From assembly GCA_034440615.1 (NCBI GenBank), contig JAOTOM010005155.1, positions 150,001 to 214,000 on the forward strand: 64,000 bases of DNA, in the 5' to 3' direction. The notes under the pieces were generated by a model. That model was not told where the DNA came from and ran no database searches. It worked only from the letters and a program-made list of their open reading frames with translations. This DNA is from Ashinkailepas kermadecensis (taxonomy: Eukaryota > Arthropoda > Thecostraca > Neolepadidae). How positions within the stretch are numbered: position 1 is the first letter of the stretch; each line of letters starts with the position of its first letter. The translations under genes and the position numbers were made by a program. Positions 63,655-64,000 of the stretch are shown here, in pieces.

Positions 63655-63806
63655 GCCGAGTGGCTGGCGGTCGTGTAGCAGTATCAGGGCCAACCTGGCG
63701 GCACGGTATACCGCCGAGTGGCTGGCGGTCGTGTAGCAGCGCCGGGCCACCCTGGCGGCACGGTACGCCGCCGAGTGGCTGGCGGTCGTGTAGCAGTACC
63801 AGGGCC
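63655..63806. repeat. 58-bp tandem repeat, about 2.6 copies
   Basis: GAGTGGCTGGCGGTCGTGTA recurs at 58-bp spacing with CACCCTGGCGGCACGGTA between. Confidence 0.93.
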
Positions 63807-64000
63807 ACCCTGAGCACGGCCCGCCACCCCAGTCGCCGCCGAGCAGCTAGCTGCCGCGGCCCCGAGTGGACTCAACCGCTTAGTGGTAATGACTGGTGTG
63901 GGCGTTCGCGCCGAGTGGTGCTCCGGCACGGCCGGCGGCGTCCCTGCCGAGCGGGCGCCGCCGTCGGCCGTGACGTCAGAGCCGCTGCGTGACGTCAGCG
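63807..64000. other. GC-rich window end
   Basis: CpG-rich sequence, truncated by the window edge. No gene is recognised. Confidence 0.45.

Overview
The window is repeat-dense nuclear DNA from an animal, most likely a marine invertebrate. The evidence is a CR1/L2-type LINE whose first ORF carries an esterase domain, tRNA-headed SINEs with 14-15 bp target-site duplications, hAT and Penelope-like remnants, and no bacterial gene organisation. I cannot name the phylum. I found no intact host protein-coding gene and no bona fide tRNA, rRNA or CRISPR. Apart from the LINE and a few transposon relics, the long open frames are tandem arrays whose unit lacks stop codons.

Positions 1-10,200 form a transposon nest that can be dated by its own sequence. 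A 5'-truncated LINE (LINE-A, + strand, about 1,292-2,500 and 10,059-10,195) is split by a hAT-type DNA transposon at 2,501-10,058. The hAT has perfect 18-bp terminal inverted repeats and an exact 8-bp duplication (CTAGGAAC). A second, nearly full-length LINE (LINE-B, - strand, about 4,434-9,250) lies inside the hAT, as does a 180-bp foldback MITE with perfect 33-bp arms (9,473-9,652). LINE-B has an uninterrupted 3' end of the same type, so it serves as a built-in empty-site control. The proteins of the two LINEs are only about half identical by eye, yet their last ~350 bp look over 90% identical.

Positions 10,200-64,000 are a mosaic. About 16 kb (a quarter of the window) is tandem arrays: units of 95, 32, 112/120, 66, 38, 23, 84, 20, 37, 90, 93, 21, 42, 12, 36, 38 and 58 bp, plus compound microsatellites. 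GC-rich, CpG-rich blocks (about 13.2-14.6, 23.4-25.1, 37.6-41.6, 61.1-62.0 and 63.6-64.0 kb) alternate with AT-richer unique DNA. Dispersed families recur: a tRNA-derived SINE (five copies), a DNA-transposon-like element with ACGCGCACTGG ends that carries a cluster of AGGTCA half-sites (two copies), a ~0.5-kb repeat found three times next to GC-rich or tandem DNA, and two minute retroposon tails with duplicated targets. Relics of a hAT transposase C-terminus (about 30.93-31.21 kb) and of a Penelope-like element with a hammerhead-like core (about 33.4-33.8 kb) are also present.

The most unusual points are the nested insertion with its internal control, the 3' end shared by otherwise diverged LINEs and iterated inside the 3' UTR, the repeat-borne nuclear-receptor-type half-site cluster, and the 13-bp core shared by two arrays 10 kb apart. 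All alignments and identities were made by eye, without software or database searches.
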